The translations under genes were made by a program, and so were the position numbers. 44,352 nt of DNA from the NCBI GenBank assembly GCA_902803725.1, contig CADCRD010000006.1, positions 1-44,352 on the forward strand. The letters run 5' to 3'. Each line of letters starts with the position of its first letter. The first letter of the stretch is position 1. Under the pieces are notes generated by a model that had not been told where the DNA came from, made no database searches, and saw only the letters and a program-made list of their open reading frames with translations. The DNA is from an uncultured Eubacteriales bacterium. Its GTDB lineage: Bacteria; Bacillota; Clostridia; Peptostreptococcales; Anaerovoracaceae. Shown piece after piece: positions 17,369-26,004 of this stretch.

Positions 17369-20300
17369 ATGCCTCTTCGTAATGATGTAAAAAAAGTAAT
17401 GGTAATAGGTTCGGGCCCTATCGTCATCGGACAGGCTGCTGAATTCGACTACGCGGGCACACAGGTCTGCAGGACCCTTCAGCAGGAAGGACTTGAGGTC
17501 GTGCTGGTAAATTCCAATCCGGCCACGATCATGACCGACAAGACTATGGCAGACAGAGTATATATAGAACCATTGAATATTCCGGTACTGAAAAAAATAA
17601 TAGAAAAAGAAAAACCGGACAGCATACTTTCTACAATGGGAGGTCAGATGGGTCTGACTCTGTCCATGCAGCTGGCCAAGGAAGGTTTTCTTGACGAGCA
17701 GGGCGTAAAGCTTCTGGGAGCTGATCCTGAGACGATCGACAAGGCTGAAGACAGGCAGCTGTTCAAGGATATGCTCGAGAGCATAGGAGAGCCGGTAATT
17801 GAATCAGATGTATTTTATGATATTGAATCGGCGGTCGATTATGCAAACAACAAAATCGGCTATCCGGTGGTCATCAGACCGGCATTCACGCTTGGCGGAA
17901 CAGGCGGCGGTATTGCTCAGAATGAAGAAGAACTGAGAATAATAGGCGGCGACGGTCTGCGTCTTTCACCGATAACACAGATCCTGGTCGAAAGATGTGT
18001 ATCCGGCTGGAAAGAGATCGAATTCGAAGTGATACGTGACTCAAAGAACAATACAATAACAGTCTGTTCGATGGAAAACATCGATCCTGTGGGAGTGCAC
18101 ACAGGAGATTCAATAGTTGTTGCACCAGCTGTAACGCTGGCTGACAAGGAATTTTCGATGCTGAGATCGGCTGCGATAAAGATCGTTCAGACTCTGGGCG
18201 TAGAAGGAGGCTGCAACTGCCAGTTTGCTCTTGATCCGGAAAGCTTTGAATATGTCGTTATTGAAGTCAATCCCAGGGTATCGCGTTCATCGGCTCTTGC
18301 CAGCAAGGCAACGGGATATCCTATCGCGAAGATCGCCAGCAAGATAGCTATCGGTTACACACTTGATGAGATAAAGAATTCAATAACGGGTACTACATAT
18401 GCATGCTTTGAGCCTTCCATAGATTACATTGTTGTAAAATTCCCGAAATGGCCGTTCGATAAATTCGTATATGCCCGCCGTACGCTGGGAACGCAGATGA
18501 AAGCGACGGGTGAAGTTATGGCGATAGGCAGCTTTTTCGAGCAGGCTCTCATGAAGGCAGTTCGTTCAATAGAACTTGGTCTTGAGACGCTGAATCTGCC
18601 GAAGATAAAGAGCTGCACAGCTCTGGAGATAGAGGAAAAGCTGCATAACTGCGATGATGAGCGTATATTCGTGATATATGAAGCGTTCAAACGCGGAGTG
18701 CCTCTTGAGAACATTCACAATATCACGAAGATCGACAGATGGTTCCTTTCGAAGATCCAGAATCTCGTAGCGATGGAAAAGGAACTGATGATAGGACGAC
18801 TGACGAGAGACAAGTACAAGGACGCAAAGGATCTTGGCTTCCTGGACAAGACGATCAAGGAACTGTCCGGTCAGGAGCCTCCGGAAAAACTGCCGGCAGC
18901 ATTTAAGATGGTAGATACATGTGCTGCCGAATTCAAAGCGGAAACACCGTATTTTTACGCAACATTCGATGAAGAGAATGAAGCTGAAGAGTTTATAAAA
19001 GAACATGAAGAAGGAAAGAAAAAAATCCTGGTATTTGGTTCCGGTCCGATACGTATAGGTCAGGGCATCGAATTCGATTACTGCTCAGTGCACTGCATCA
19101 ATGCTCTCAGAGAAAAGGGCTACGAGGCAATTATCATAAACAACAATCCGGAAACCGTATCGACCGACTTTGATATTTCCGATCGTCTGTATTTTGAACC
19201 GCTGACACCGGAAGATGTTGACGGGATCATTGAGACAGAAAAACCGGATGGCGTCATCGTTCAGTTCGGCGGACAGACGGCGATCAAACTGATCAAATAT
19301 CTGACTGATAAGGGTATTAAGATCCTGGGAACATCTGCTGATGATATAGATGCAGCAGAAGACCGTGAGCGTTTTGATCATATACTGGAGCAGTGTGATA
19401 TCCCAAGAGCGAAGGGACGCATGGCTTATCACACAAACGAAGCTGTAAGAGAAGCGGAAGAACTGGGCTATCCTGTTTTGCTGAGACCTTCATACGTACT
19501 GGGCGGGCAGAACATGATAATCGCTTATTCAGCTGATGATGTTATCGAATATATGGAGATCATAACCAGCCGCGGAGAACTGGAAAATCCTGTTCTGATA
19601 GACAAATACCTTATGGGAACAGAAATTGAGGTGGATGCTGTATGTGATGGTGAAGACTTCCTTATTCCGGGGATCATGGAACATATCGAAAGAGCGGGCG
19701 TCCATTCCGGCGACTCCATCTCTGTATATCCCCCGCAGAGTCTTGATCAGAGCGTCATCGATCAGATAATCGAATATACCGGCAGACTGGCAAAGGCTCT
19801 TCACGTTGTCGGTATGATCAACATACAGTACGTTTACTTTGAAGGCACACTGTATGTTATCGAAGTAAATCCGCGTTCATCCAGAACTGTGCCGTATATC
19901 AGTAAAGTAACGAATGTTCCGATCGTTAAACTGGCCACAAATGTAATGCTGGGTCACTCATTGAAGGAACAGGGATATGAAAGCGGTCTGGTGCCCAGTG
20001 GTGATTATGTCGCAGTAAAGGTGCCTGTATTCAGCTTCTCAAAGCTTACAGACGCAGATACTCTGCTGGGGCCTGAGATGAAGTCCACAGGCGAAGTTCT
20101 GGGCATAGATGTTGACTTTGAATCTGCTTTGTACAAAGGTCTGCTGGGCGCAGGATACGGCGTAAATAAATCTGATGAGGGTGTGCTGATCACAGTCAAG
20201 GATGCCGATAAGGCTGATTGTGTGCCGCTGGCAGAAAAGTTCATAAAGGCAGGATATAAGATTTACTCAACTGCCGGAACACATGATTATCTGGCTGAAC

Positions 20301-20569
20301 ATGGTGTCGAGTCTGTGAAGCTGAACAAATTCAATGAACCCGAGCCAAATACGAATGCTATTTTCGATACAGGCAAGATAGATTTCGTCGTATCGACATC
20401 GAAGGTCGGAAGAGACCCGGCAGTTCAGTCTGTTCAGATGAGACGAAAGGCCATCGAACGCAGCATCATCACTCTTACATCAGTTGATACTGCCAATGCT
20501 CTGGTAAACTGTCTGCTGTCAGGAAAGAATCTTGATAATGTCAATATGGTGGATATAACAAAGATATAA
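17369..20569 (+). CDS. carB: Carbamoyl phosphate synthetase large subunit
   Basis: CarB makes carbamoyl phosphate from bicarbonate, ammonia and two ATP. The 1066 residues are full length. Two homologous ATP-grasp halves are present: carboxyphosphate (GSGPIVIGQAAEFDYAG; RPAFTLGGTGGG; IEVNPRVSRSSALASKATG) and carbamoyl phosphate (GSGPIRIGQGIEFDYCS; RPSYVLGGQNM; IEVNPRSSRTVPYISK). A C-terminal MGS-type allosteric domain follows from about 930 (YKIYSTAGTHDYL). Catalytic motifs look intact in both halves, in contrast with the partner CarA. AAAAGGAG lies 7 nt before the ATG, and the gene follows carA by 49 nt. No pyr or arg gene adjoins, so the end use of the product is not shown by context. Confidence 0.97.
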   Translation: MPLRNDVKKVMVIGSGPIVIGQAAEFDYAGTQVCRTLQQEGLEVVLVNSNPATIMTDKTMADRVYIEPLNIPVLKKIIEKEKPDSILSTMGGQMGLTLSMQLAKEGFLDEQGVKLLGADPETIDKAEDRQLFKDMLESIGEPVIESDVFYDIESAVDYANNKIGYPVVIRPAFTLGGTGGGIAQNEEELRIIGGDGLRLSPITQILVERCVSGWKEIEFEVIRDSKNNTITVCSMENIDPVGVHTGDSIVVAPAVTLADKEFSMLRSAAIKIVQTLGVEGGCNCQFALDPESFEYVVIEVNPRVSRSSALASKATGYPIAKIASKIAIGYTLDEIKNSITGTTYACFEPSIDYIVVKFPKWPFDKFVYARRTLGTQMKATGEVMAIGSFFEQALMKAVRSIELGLETLNLPKIKSCTALEIEEKLHNCDDERIFVIYEAFKRGVPLENIHNITKIDRWFLSKIQNLVAMEKELMIGRLTRDKYKDAKDLGFLDKTIKELSGQEPPEKLPAAFKMVDTCAAEFKAETPYFYATFDEENEAEEFIKEHEEGKKKILVFGSGPIRIGQGIEFDYCSVHCINALREKGYEAIIINNNPETVSTDFDISDRLYFEPLTPEDVDGIIETEKPDGVIVQFGGQTAIKLIKYLTDKGIKILGTSADDIDAAEDRERFDHILEQCDIPRAKGRMAYHTNEAVREAEELGYPVLLRPSYVLGGQNMIIAYSADDVIEYMEIITSRGELENPVLIDKYLMGTEIEVDAVCDGEDFLIPGIMEHIERAGVHSGDSISVYPPQSLDQSVIDQIIEYTGRLAKALHVVGMINIQYVYFEGTLYVIEVNPRSSRTVPYISKVTNVPIVKLATNVMLGHSLKEQGYESGLVPSGDYVAVKVPVFSFSKLTDADTLLGPEMKSTGEVLGIDVDFESALYKGLLGAGYGVNKSDEGVLITVKDADKADCVPLAEKFIKAGYKIYSTAGTHDYLAEHGVESVKLNKFNEPEPNTNAIFDTGKIDFVVSTSKVGRDPAVQSVQMRRKAIERSIITLTSVDTANALVNCLLSGKNLDNVNMVDITKI

Positions 20570-20599
20570 GAGCCAAAAAGAACATTTAAAGATCATTTA

Positions 20600-20682
20600 T
20601 CGAGGTGAATGAAATGCTCCCTTTAAGAGAGACAGAGAAAAGAGATCAGAACTGTCGCTCATAAAGGGAGCATATTTTCGAT
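20600..20682 (+). other. 16-codon ORF bounded by a 12-bp inverted repeat after carB
   Basis: ATGCTCCCTTTA (20614-20625) and TAAAGGGAGCAT (20662-20673) are perfect 12-bp complements around a 36-nt loop, followed by ATATTTTC. The left arm starts with an ATG and the right arm begins with an in-frame TAA, so the loop encodes a 16-residue ORF (MLPLRETEKRDQNCRS). GAGGTG lies about 9 nt before this ATG, so it could be translated. It may simply be an unusual terminator for carAB with a long loop, but the coincidence of start, stop and SD is notable. Confidence 0.4.
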
Positions 20683-20725
20683 CCGGCTCCTTAAATTTTC
20701 AGAAAGCTTGACTTATAAAAAAATC

Positions 20726-20754
20726 TTGTATTATCAATATTCACATGGTATCAT
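20726..20754 (+). promoter_or_regulatory. Promoter for secG
   Basis: TTGTAT (20726-20731), a 17-bp spacer and TATCAT (20749-20754). A TTGACT at 20708-20713 with TATTAT (15-bp spacer) is an alternative. Confidence 0.6.
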
Positions 20755-20807
20755 ATTGTAGTTGCGGTAACGATACCGCTATTTAAGTGACCAAGGAGGT
20801 AATATTA

Positions 20808-21044
20808 ATGAAAATCCTGATGGTGCTGCTGGGCATTTGCAGCATTATACTGATAGGAAGTATATTGATGCAGTCAAGTAACAGCGACGGGCTTTCCGGA
20901 TCGATCGCCGGCGGAGCTGAACAGCTTTTCGGCAAGAAAAAAAGTTCCGGATATGAGGCGATCCTGAAGAAAATCTGTGTTGTTGCGGCTGTTCTTTATA
21001 TAGTGCTTTCTCTTGTTATCGTTACGCTCGAGAGCAGAGGATAG
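20808..21044 (+). CDS. secG: Preprotein translocase subunit SecG
   Basis: This is the small membrane subunit of the SecYEG protein-export channel. ATG 20808 follows a strong AAGGAGGT 7 nt upstream; an in-frame start at 20787 precedes that SD and is rejected. The 78 residues show two hydrophobic segments (ILMVLLGICSIILIGSILM and ICVVAAVLYIVLSLVIVTL). Between them lie the SecG loop signature QSSNSDGLSGSIAGGAEQLFGKKK and a following Lys-rich stretch. In many Firmicutes secG precedes rnr and smpB; here it stands alone with about 230 nt of non-coding DNA on each side. Confidence 0.95.
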   Translation: MKILMVLLGICSIILIGSILMQSSNSDGLSGSIAGGAEQLFGKKKSSGYEAILKKICVVAAVLYIVLSLVIVTLESRG

Positions 21045-21272
21045 CTTTATCCGGACCACAGATACTGTTATGACAGTATAGCGTCAGAAAAATTCAAACA
21101 AAAGAAAGCGTTTTATATTATTATTGATACTAATTATTTTTAAATAATCACTTAGTATTTGGTTCATCTCAGGAAAGTCAGTCCGGAAGGGCAGGAAATA
21201 ATATCAGTTCCTCAGGCTGACGGCAATTAGTGACAGAGCCAAAAATATGAAAGTGAGAGGAGGAATCATCAA
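21045..21272. other. secG-hppA intergenic region, no gene found
   Basis: This 228-nt stretch has no ORF with a ribosome binding site apart from hppA's own AGAGGAGGAA. A perfect 7-bp hairpin with a TATG loop (21062-21079) follows secG but lacks a T tract. An AT-rich block (21110-21165) probably holds the hppA promoter, though I see no clean -35/-10 pair. A possible stem GTCAG(t)CC / GGCTGAC (21177-21184 with 21215-21221) lies in the hppA leader. Confidence 0.4.
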
Positions 21273-23288
21273 ATGAGTATTGCTATCATTGTTCCTGCTA
21301 TCGCTGTGATCGCACTGTGCGTGGCTGCCGGTCTCTCATCGTGGATCAGCAAGGTAGACGAAGGGAACGAAAAAATGAGAGAGATCGCCGGACACATCAG
21401 AGATGGTGCAATGGCGTTCCTGCGCAGAGAGTACAAAACAATGGCTATTGTCGTTGTAGTAGTATTTCTGATCGTTGGATTTGCCATCAACTGGACAACG
21501 GCTGTTCTCTATGTAGTGGGTGCGGCATTCTCGGTTCTGGCAGGTTTCCTGGGCATGAGAGTTGCTACAAAAGGTAACGTAAGAACTGCCCACGCTGCAC
21601 AGGAAGGCGGAATAGGCAAAGCCCTGAATGTTGCTTTCAGATCCGGTGCTGTAATGGGTATCTGCGTATCAGGTCTTGGTATGCTGGGTCTTGGTCTTAC
21701 ATTCTGCATCCTTGATCTTGCAACAGTGACAGAATGCGTAACAGGTTTCGGCATGGGCGCCAGCACAATGGCTCTGTTCGGCCGTGTCGGCGGCGGTATC
21801 TATACTAAGGCTGCTGATGTAGGCGCTGACCTTGTAGGTAAGGTTGAAGCCGGTATCCCTGAAGATGACCCGCGTAACCCGGCTGTTATTGCTGACAACG
21901 TAGGCGACAATGTAGGCGATGTGACCGGTATGGGTTCCGACCTGTTTGAATCATACTGCGGAGCTAACATCTCTGCTCTGGCTCTGGCCTCAGTAGTGGC
22001 AGTTAATACAAACGGTGCTGTTTCACAGGCTACAGCTGCAGTATTCCCGCTGATCCTTTCAGCGATCGGTCTTGCAGCCAGCGTACTTGGCATCCTGACA
22101 GTAAACGGCAGCGGTAAAAATGTTAATCCGGCTGCTTCCCTGAACAGAGGAACATATATTGCATGCGGCATTGAAATCGTTGCTGCTGTAGTTCTCAGTA
22201 AAGTCATGCTGCAGAGCTTCAGCTTTGCAATAGCTATCATCTGCGGTCTGATCGTTGGCCTTGTTATAGGTAAGGTCACTGAGATCTTCACATCATCTGA
22301 TTTCAATCAGGTCAAAAAGATTGCCAAGGAGTCGCAGACAGGTGCAGGCACAGGCCTTATCGCAGGTCTCGGCGTTGGCATGATGTCTACTGTAGTTCCT
22401 ATCATTTGCATTGCTATTGCGATCGTTCTTGCTTATCATTTTGCAGGTACATACGGAATCGCTCTTGCTGCTGTAGGTATGCTCTCAACTGTTGGTATCA
22501 CAGTTGCTGTTGACGCTTATGGCCCGGTTGCTGATAATGCCGGCGGTATTGCCGAGATGAGTGAACTTCCAGAAGAAGTAAGAGATATCACTGACCAGCT
22601 TGACTCTGTAGGTAATACAACAGCTGCTATCGGTAAAGGTTTTGCTATCGGTTCAGCTGCTCTGTCAGCGCTCGGTCTGTTTATTACATATGCACACGTT
22701 TCAGGTCTTGAGATGGTCAGCCTGCTGGATCCTGTAGTAATCGCAGGTCTGTTCATCGGCGCAATGATCCCGTTCCTGTTTGCTGCTCTGACAATGAACT
22801 CCGTTGGTAAGGCTGCAAACGAAATGATCGAAGAAGTAAGATCACAGTTCAGAGCTGATCCGGGGATCCTTGAAGGAACATCCAAGCCGGATTATGAGAA
22901 GTGTGTTGATATTTCCACAAAGGCAGCTCTTCGCGAGATGGTTATCCCGGCTCTGCTGGCTATCCTGGTTCCGGTAGCTATCGGCATTTTGTTTGGGCCT
23001 GAAGCTCTGGGCGGCACACTGGCAGGTTCACTCTCAGCAGGCGTGCTGATGGCTATCATGATGGCTAACGCAGGCGGTGCATGGGACAATGCCAAAAAGT
23101 ATGTTGAAGAGGGACACTACGGCGGCAAGGGAAGCGAAACACACAAAGCTACAGTTGTCGGCGATACAGTAGGTGACCCGTTCAAAGACACATCCGGTCC
23201 GTCAATGAACATCCTCATCAACCTGATGACGATCACAGCTGTTGTATTCGCACCGCTGTTTGCCAAGATCGGAGGACTGTTCTTCTAA
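21273..23288 (+). CDS. hppA: Membrane-bound pyrophosphatase, K+-dependent and probably Na+-pumping
   Basis: This polytopic pump couples pyrophosphate hydrolysis to ion export. The 671 residues with about 16 membrane helices fit the family. The substrate-site motifs are present: EAGIPEDDPRNPAVIADNVGDNVGD, DAYGPVADNAGGIAEM and GDTVGDPFKDTSGPS. The GNTTAAIGKGF segment has Ala and Gly at the two positions that distinguish K+-dependent enzymes (Lys and Thr in K+-independent ones). Glu in SDLFESY sits at the position seen in Na+-pumping members, so Na+ export is likely by family rules, although H+ or dual transport cannot be excluded. The ribosome binding site is AGAGGAGGAA. The gene ends at a clear terminator. 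Confidence 0.95.
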   Translation: MSIAIIVPAIAVIALCVAAGLSSWISKVDEGNEKMREIAGHIRDGAMAFLRREYKTMAIVVVVVFLIVGFAINWTTAVLYVVGAAFSVLAGFLGMRVATKGNVRTAHAAQEGGIGKALNVAFRSGAVMGICVSGLGMLGLGLTFCILDLATVTECVTGFGMGASTMALFGRVGGGIYTKAADVGADLVGKVEAGIPEDDPRNPAVIADNVGDNVGDVTGMGSDLFESYCGANISALALASVVAVNTNGAVSQATAAVFPLILSAIGLAASVLGILTVNGSGKNVNPAASLNRGTYIACGIEIVAAVVLSKVMLQSFSFAIAIICGLIVGLVIGKVTEIFTSSDFNQVKKIAKESQTGAGTGLIAGLGVGMMSTVVPIICIAIAIVLAYHFAGTYGIALAAVGMLSTVGITVAVDAYGPVADNAGGIAEMSELPEEVRDITDQLDSVGNTTAAIGKGFAIGSAALSALGLFITYAHVSGLEMVSLLDPVVIAGLFIGAMIPFLFAALTMNSVGKAANEMIEEVRSQFRADPGILEGTSKPDYEKCVDISTKAALREMVIPALLAILVPVAIGILFGPEALGGTLAGSLSAGVLMAIMMANAGGAWDNAKKYVEEGHYGGKGSETHKATVVGDTVGDPFKDTSGPSMNILINLMTITAVVFAPLFAKIGGLFF

Positions 23289-23315
23289 GTAAAGAATATA
23301 ACTTTGATAATCAGG

Positions 23316-23346
23316 GACTGCTGCAAATGTGGCAGTCCTTTTTCTT
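23316..23346 (+). terminator. Intrinsic terminator after hppA
   Basis: GGACTGC (23316-23322) / GCAGTCC (23333-23339), 7 bp with a 10-nt loop, then TTTTTCTTT. Confidence 0.88.
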
Positions 23347-23494
23347 TATTACTTACTATAGATACCTTATATAGAATGAAAGAGCTCAGAATGGGCTTTT
23401 TGCTGTAAAAATAAATAATTATTACAACAAAATATGGTCTGCGGAGTGTGTCTGAAAGAAAGTGTAGTATAATCAATTAAAGGAGGAAAGAAAA

Positions 23495-24502
23495 ATGGAA
23501 AGAGTGAGATTAGGTAAAACAGAAATCGTTGTGAATAAAAATGGATTCGGCGCATTGCCGATCCAGCGAAGAAATATGGATGATGCCGTCAGGATACTGA
23601 GAAAGGCATATGAGAACGGTATTGATTTTTTCGATACGGCCAGAGCTTATACAGACAGTGAAGAAAAGATAGGGAACGCTCTGAGCGATGTTCGCAGTGA
23701 AATATATATTGCCAGCAAGACGATGGCACTGGAGCCGGATAAGCTGAAGGCTGATCTTGAGACGACACTGACAAATCTGAAAACGGATCATCTGGATCTT
23801 TATCAGCTGCATAATCCTGCCGAATGCCCTGAACCCGGAGACGGCACGGGTCTGTATGAAGCATTGGAAGATGCAAAGAGACAGGGAATGATCCGTCATA
23901 TCGGGATCACGAATCACAGGCTTTCTGTTGCAAAAAAGGCGATAGAGTCAGGTCTGTATGAAACCCTGCAGTTTCCATTCTCATATCTTGCCGATGAAAA
24001 AGATATTGAGATTGTTAATATGTGCAAAGAGAAGGATATGGGATTCATTTGCATGAAGAGTCTGTCAGGCGGACTGATCACGAGGGCTGATGCGGCATAT
24101 GCTTATCTCGCTCAGTATGACAATGCTCTTCCTATCTGGGGCATTCAGCATGAACATGAACTGGACGAGTTCCTGGCATTTGAAAAGGAACCTCCTGCTA
24201 TGGATGAAGAAATCACTGCTTTCATAAATCAGGAGAGGGAGGAGCTGACAGGGGAGTTTTGCCGCAGCTGCGGATATTGTATGCCGTGTCCTGTGGGAAT
24301 AAAGATCCCTAACTGTAATCGCATGTCCCTGCTGCTGCGAAGAATGCCTCCTGAACAGTGGCTGACTGAAGAGTGGCAGGCTGAGATGAATAAGATCGAA
24401 GATTGCCTGGAATGCAGACAGTGCGTAAGCAAATGCCCGTATGAGCTGGATATCCCCAATACACTGAAAAAGAATCTTGAAGATTACAGAACATTTCTGT
24501 AA
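23495..24502 (+). CDS. Aldo/keto reductase with C-terminal two-cluster ferredoxin domain
   Basis: This probable NAD(P)H- or ferredoxin-linked oxidoreductase has 335 residues. The N-terminal TIM barrel (about 1-245) carries the aldo/keto reductase tetrad: Asp in FFDTARAY, Tyr in the same motif, Lys in IASKTM and His in LYQLHNP. The C-terminal 85 residues contain two ferredoxin-like Cys clusters (CRSCGYCMPCP and CLECRQCVSKCP), each able to bind a [4Fe-4S] cluster. This fused type is common in anaerobic Clostridia; its physiological substrate is generally unknown. AAAGGAGGAAAG precedes the ATG. It is convergent with trkH, separated by 9 nt, and no terminator is visible between them. Confidence 0.93.
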   Translation: MERVRLGKTEIVVNKNGFGALPIQRRNMDDAVRILRKAYENGIDFFDTARAYTDSEEKIGNALSDVRSEIYIASKTMALEPDKLKADLETTLTNLKTDHLDLYQLHNPAECPEPGDGTGLYEALEDAKRQGMIRHIGITNHRLSVAKKAIESGLYETLQFPFSYLADEKDIEIVNMCKEKDMGFICMKSLSGGLITRADAAYAYLAQYDNALPIWGIQHEHELDEFLAFEKEPPAMDEEITAFINQEREELTGEFCRSCGYCMPCPVGIKIPNCNRMSLLLRRMPPEQWLTEEWQAEMNKIEDCLECRQCVSKCPYELDIPNTLKKNLEDYRTFL

Positions 24503-24511
24503 GAATACGAT

Positions 24512-25990
24512 CTAATATTTGATCTTTGCATTGTTAGGATTCCAGAAACCCGGGGTCAGGATAACAAATACGGTGAACATTTCGAGTCTTCCGACCATCA
24601 TGAACAGCGAGATGAATAATTTCATACCGGGAGAGAACAGTTCAAAGCTGCCGCTGGCTCCGATCTTGCCAAAGGCAATACCTGTAGTTGACATCAGTGA
24701 GGCTGTTGTACTCATTGTTGTCTCAAGATCGAGTCCCTGTATGGAAAGAACGGCCGATCCAATTAGGAAAGTCGCAAGATACAGAACAACGAAACTTGTT
24801 ACTGATGATACCATGGCAGACGGAAGTGCATGTTCGCCTATTTTGATTGCCTTGACTGAGCGCGGATGAAGCTTGCGGAAAAAACTGCGGCGGATCAGTT
24901 TGAACATGATCATGATCCTGGTTATCTTGATGCCGCCGGATGTTGAAGCAACGCATCCTCCTATAAAAAACGCGGTAAACAGTATCATCTGTGAGAAAAC
25001 AGGCCATCTCATATAATTTGTGATCGTAAATCCGGATGTCGTAAAGAATGCCGTGCATTGGAAAAAGGCAACACGGAAAGCTCTGCTGACCGACACATAT
25101 GTTTCCGAAACCAGCAGATTTACTGCTACGAGCAATGTAGAAACGGCGATCAGGATCAAAAACACTCTGACCTCCATGTTTTTCCGGATATTATTGAACT
25201 GCCGCTTTACCAGATAGATCAGCAGCAGGAAATTGACGGAGGCAATGATCGTGAAAACAGATATGACGCATTCGATATAAAAGCTGTCATAGTACTGGAT
25301 CCCTGAAGGATGAAGGAAGAGCCCTGCTGTTGAGACGCAGCCCATGGAGTTGATAAGTGCCTCGAAGGCGTTCATCTCACTGCCGAAATACAGCAGTAAA
25401 AAGCAAAAAAGAGTCAGAGCCGAATAGATCAGATACAGCAGCTTTGCCATATCTTTTGATCTGGGAGCTCCTGTTGACAGACCTGCGCCCGGTGATTCGG
25501 CAGTAACTATACGCTGCCCTCCCGATCCCATGGTAGGAAGGATCGTTATGATGAAAATCAGTATACCCATACCGCCAAGCCAGTGAGTTATCGCTTTCCA
25601 CAGTATCAGTGAGTCTGTGAAACTCAGCTCGTTCATAGAACTTGCACCGGTTGTTGTGTATCCGGCAACTGCTTCAAATATCGCATCTGCAAATGTAGGC
25701 AGTTCACCTGAAGCATAATACGGTATTGCACCGATCAGTGCACAGGTGATCCAGCTCAAAAGCACTATGAAATAAGCATCACGCGATTGCAGGGAATGCC
25801 TTGAACGGGGAATGTATTTGAAGCCCAGTGTCCCCACAATAACAGAAATACAGCAAATTACCGCGAAAATGTTCTCCGCATGATCATTGCTGTCCAGTGT
25901 GGCACAAATGAACGGAAATATCATTGCCGCGCCGGTGATGCCTATGATAAGGCAGATTATTCTTGCTGTTGTTTTATAAGCGAATCCCAA
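24512..25990 (-). CDS. trkH: Trk-type K+ uptake channel subunit, second paralogue
   Basis: This is an integral membrane K+ transporter subunit of the TrkH/KtrB superfamily, with four M1-P-M2 repeats. The 492 residues show selectivity-filter-like P-loops at TTTGASSM, VSTAGLFL, TTSGFTIT and STTGIAFG, each keeping the central Gly. The TTG start at 25990 is supported by AAGGAGG 6 nt upstream on the minus strand, overlapping the end of the preceding trkH. It is the third gene of trkA-trkH-trkH. It differs clearly from its neighbour, so the duplication is old, and the two may differ in ion affinity or in Na+ versus K+ preference; sequence does not say which. Confidence 0.93.
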   Translation of the reverse strand: MGFAYKTTARIICLIIGITGAAMIFPFICATLDSNDHAENIFAVICCISVIVGTLGFKYIPRSRHSLQSRDAYFIVLLSWITCALIGAIPYYASGELPTFADAIFEAVAGYTTTGASSMNELSFTDSLILWKAITHWLGGMGILIFIITILPTMGSGGQRIVTAESPGAGLSTGAPRSKDMAKLLYLIYSALTLFCFLLLYFGSEMNAFEALINSMGCVSTAGLFLHPSGIQYYDSFYIECVISVFTIIASVNFLLLIYLVKRQFNNIRKNMEVRVFLILIAVSTLLVAVNLLVSETYVSVSRAFRVAFFQCTAFFTTSGFTITNYMRWPVFSQMILFTAFFIGGCVASTSGGIKITRIMIMFKLIRRSFFRKLHPRSVKAIKIGEHALPSAMVSSVTSFVVLYLATFLIGSAVLSIQGLDLETTMSTTASLMSTTGIAFGKIGASGSFELFSPGMKLFISLFMMVGRLEMFTVFVILTPGFWNPNNAKIKY

Positions 25991-26004
25991 ATGCAGCCTC
26001 CTTT

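Noticed and set aside
21062..21079. Perfect hairpin after secG as a terminator
   Set aside because: No T tract follows the stem, so intrinsic termination is not supported.
21336..22885. Long open frames on the minus strand opposite hppA (and similar ones opposite fab, clp and car genes)
   Set aside because: They are shadows of highly biased codons in strong plus-strand genes, lack ribosome binding sites and have no recognisable domains.
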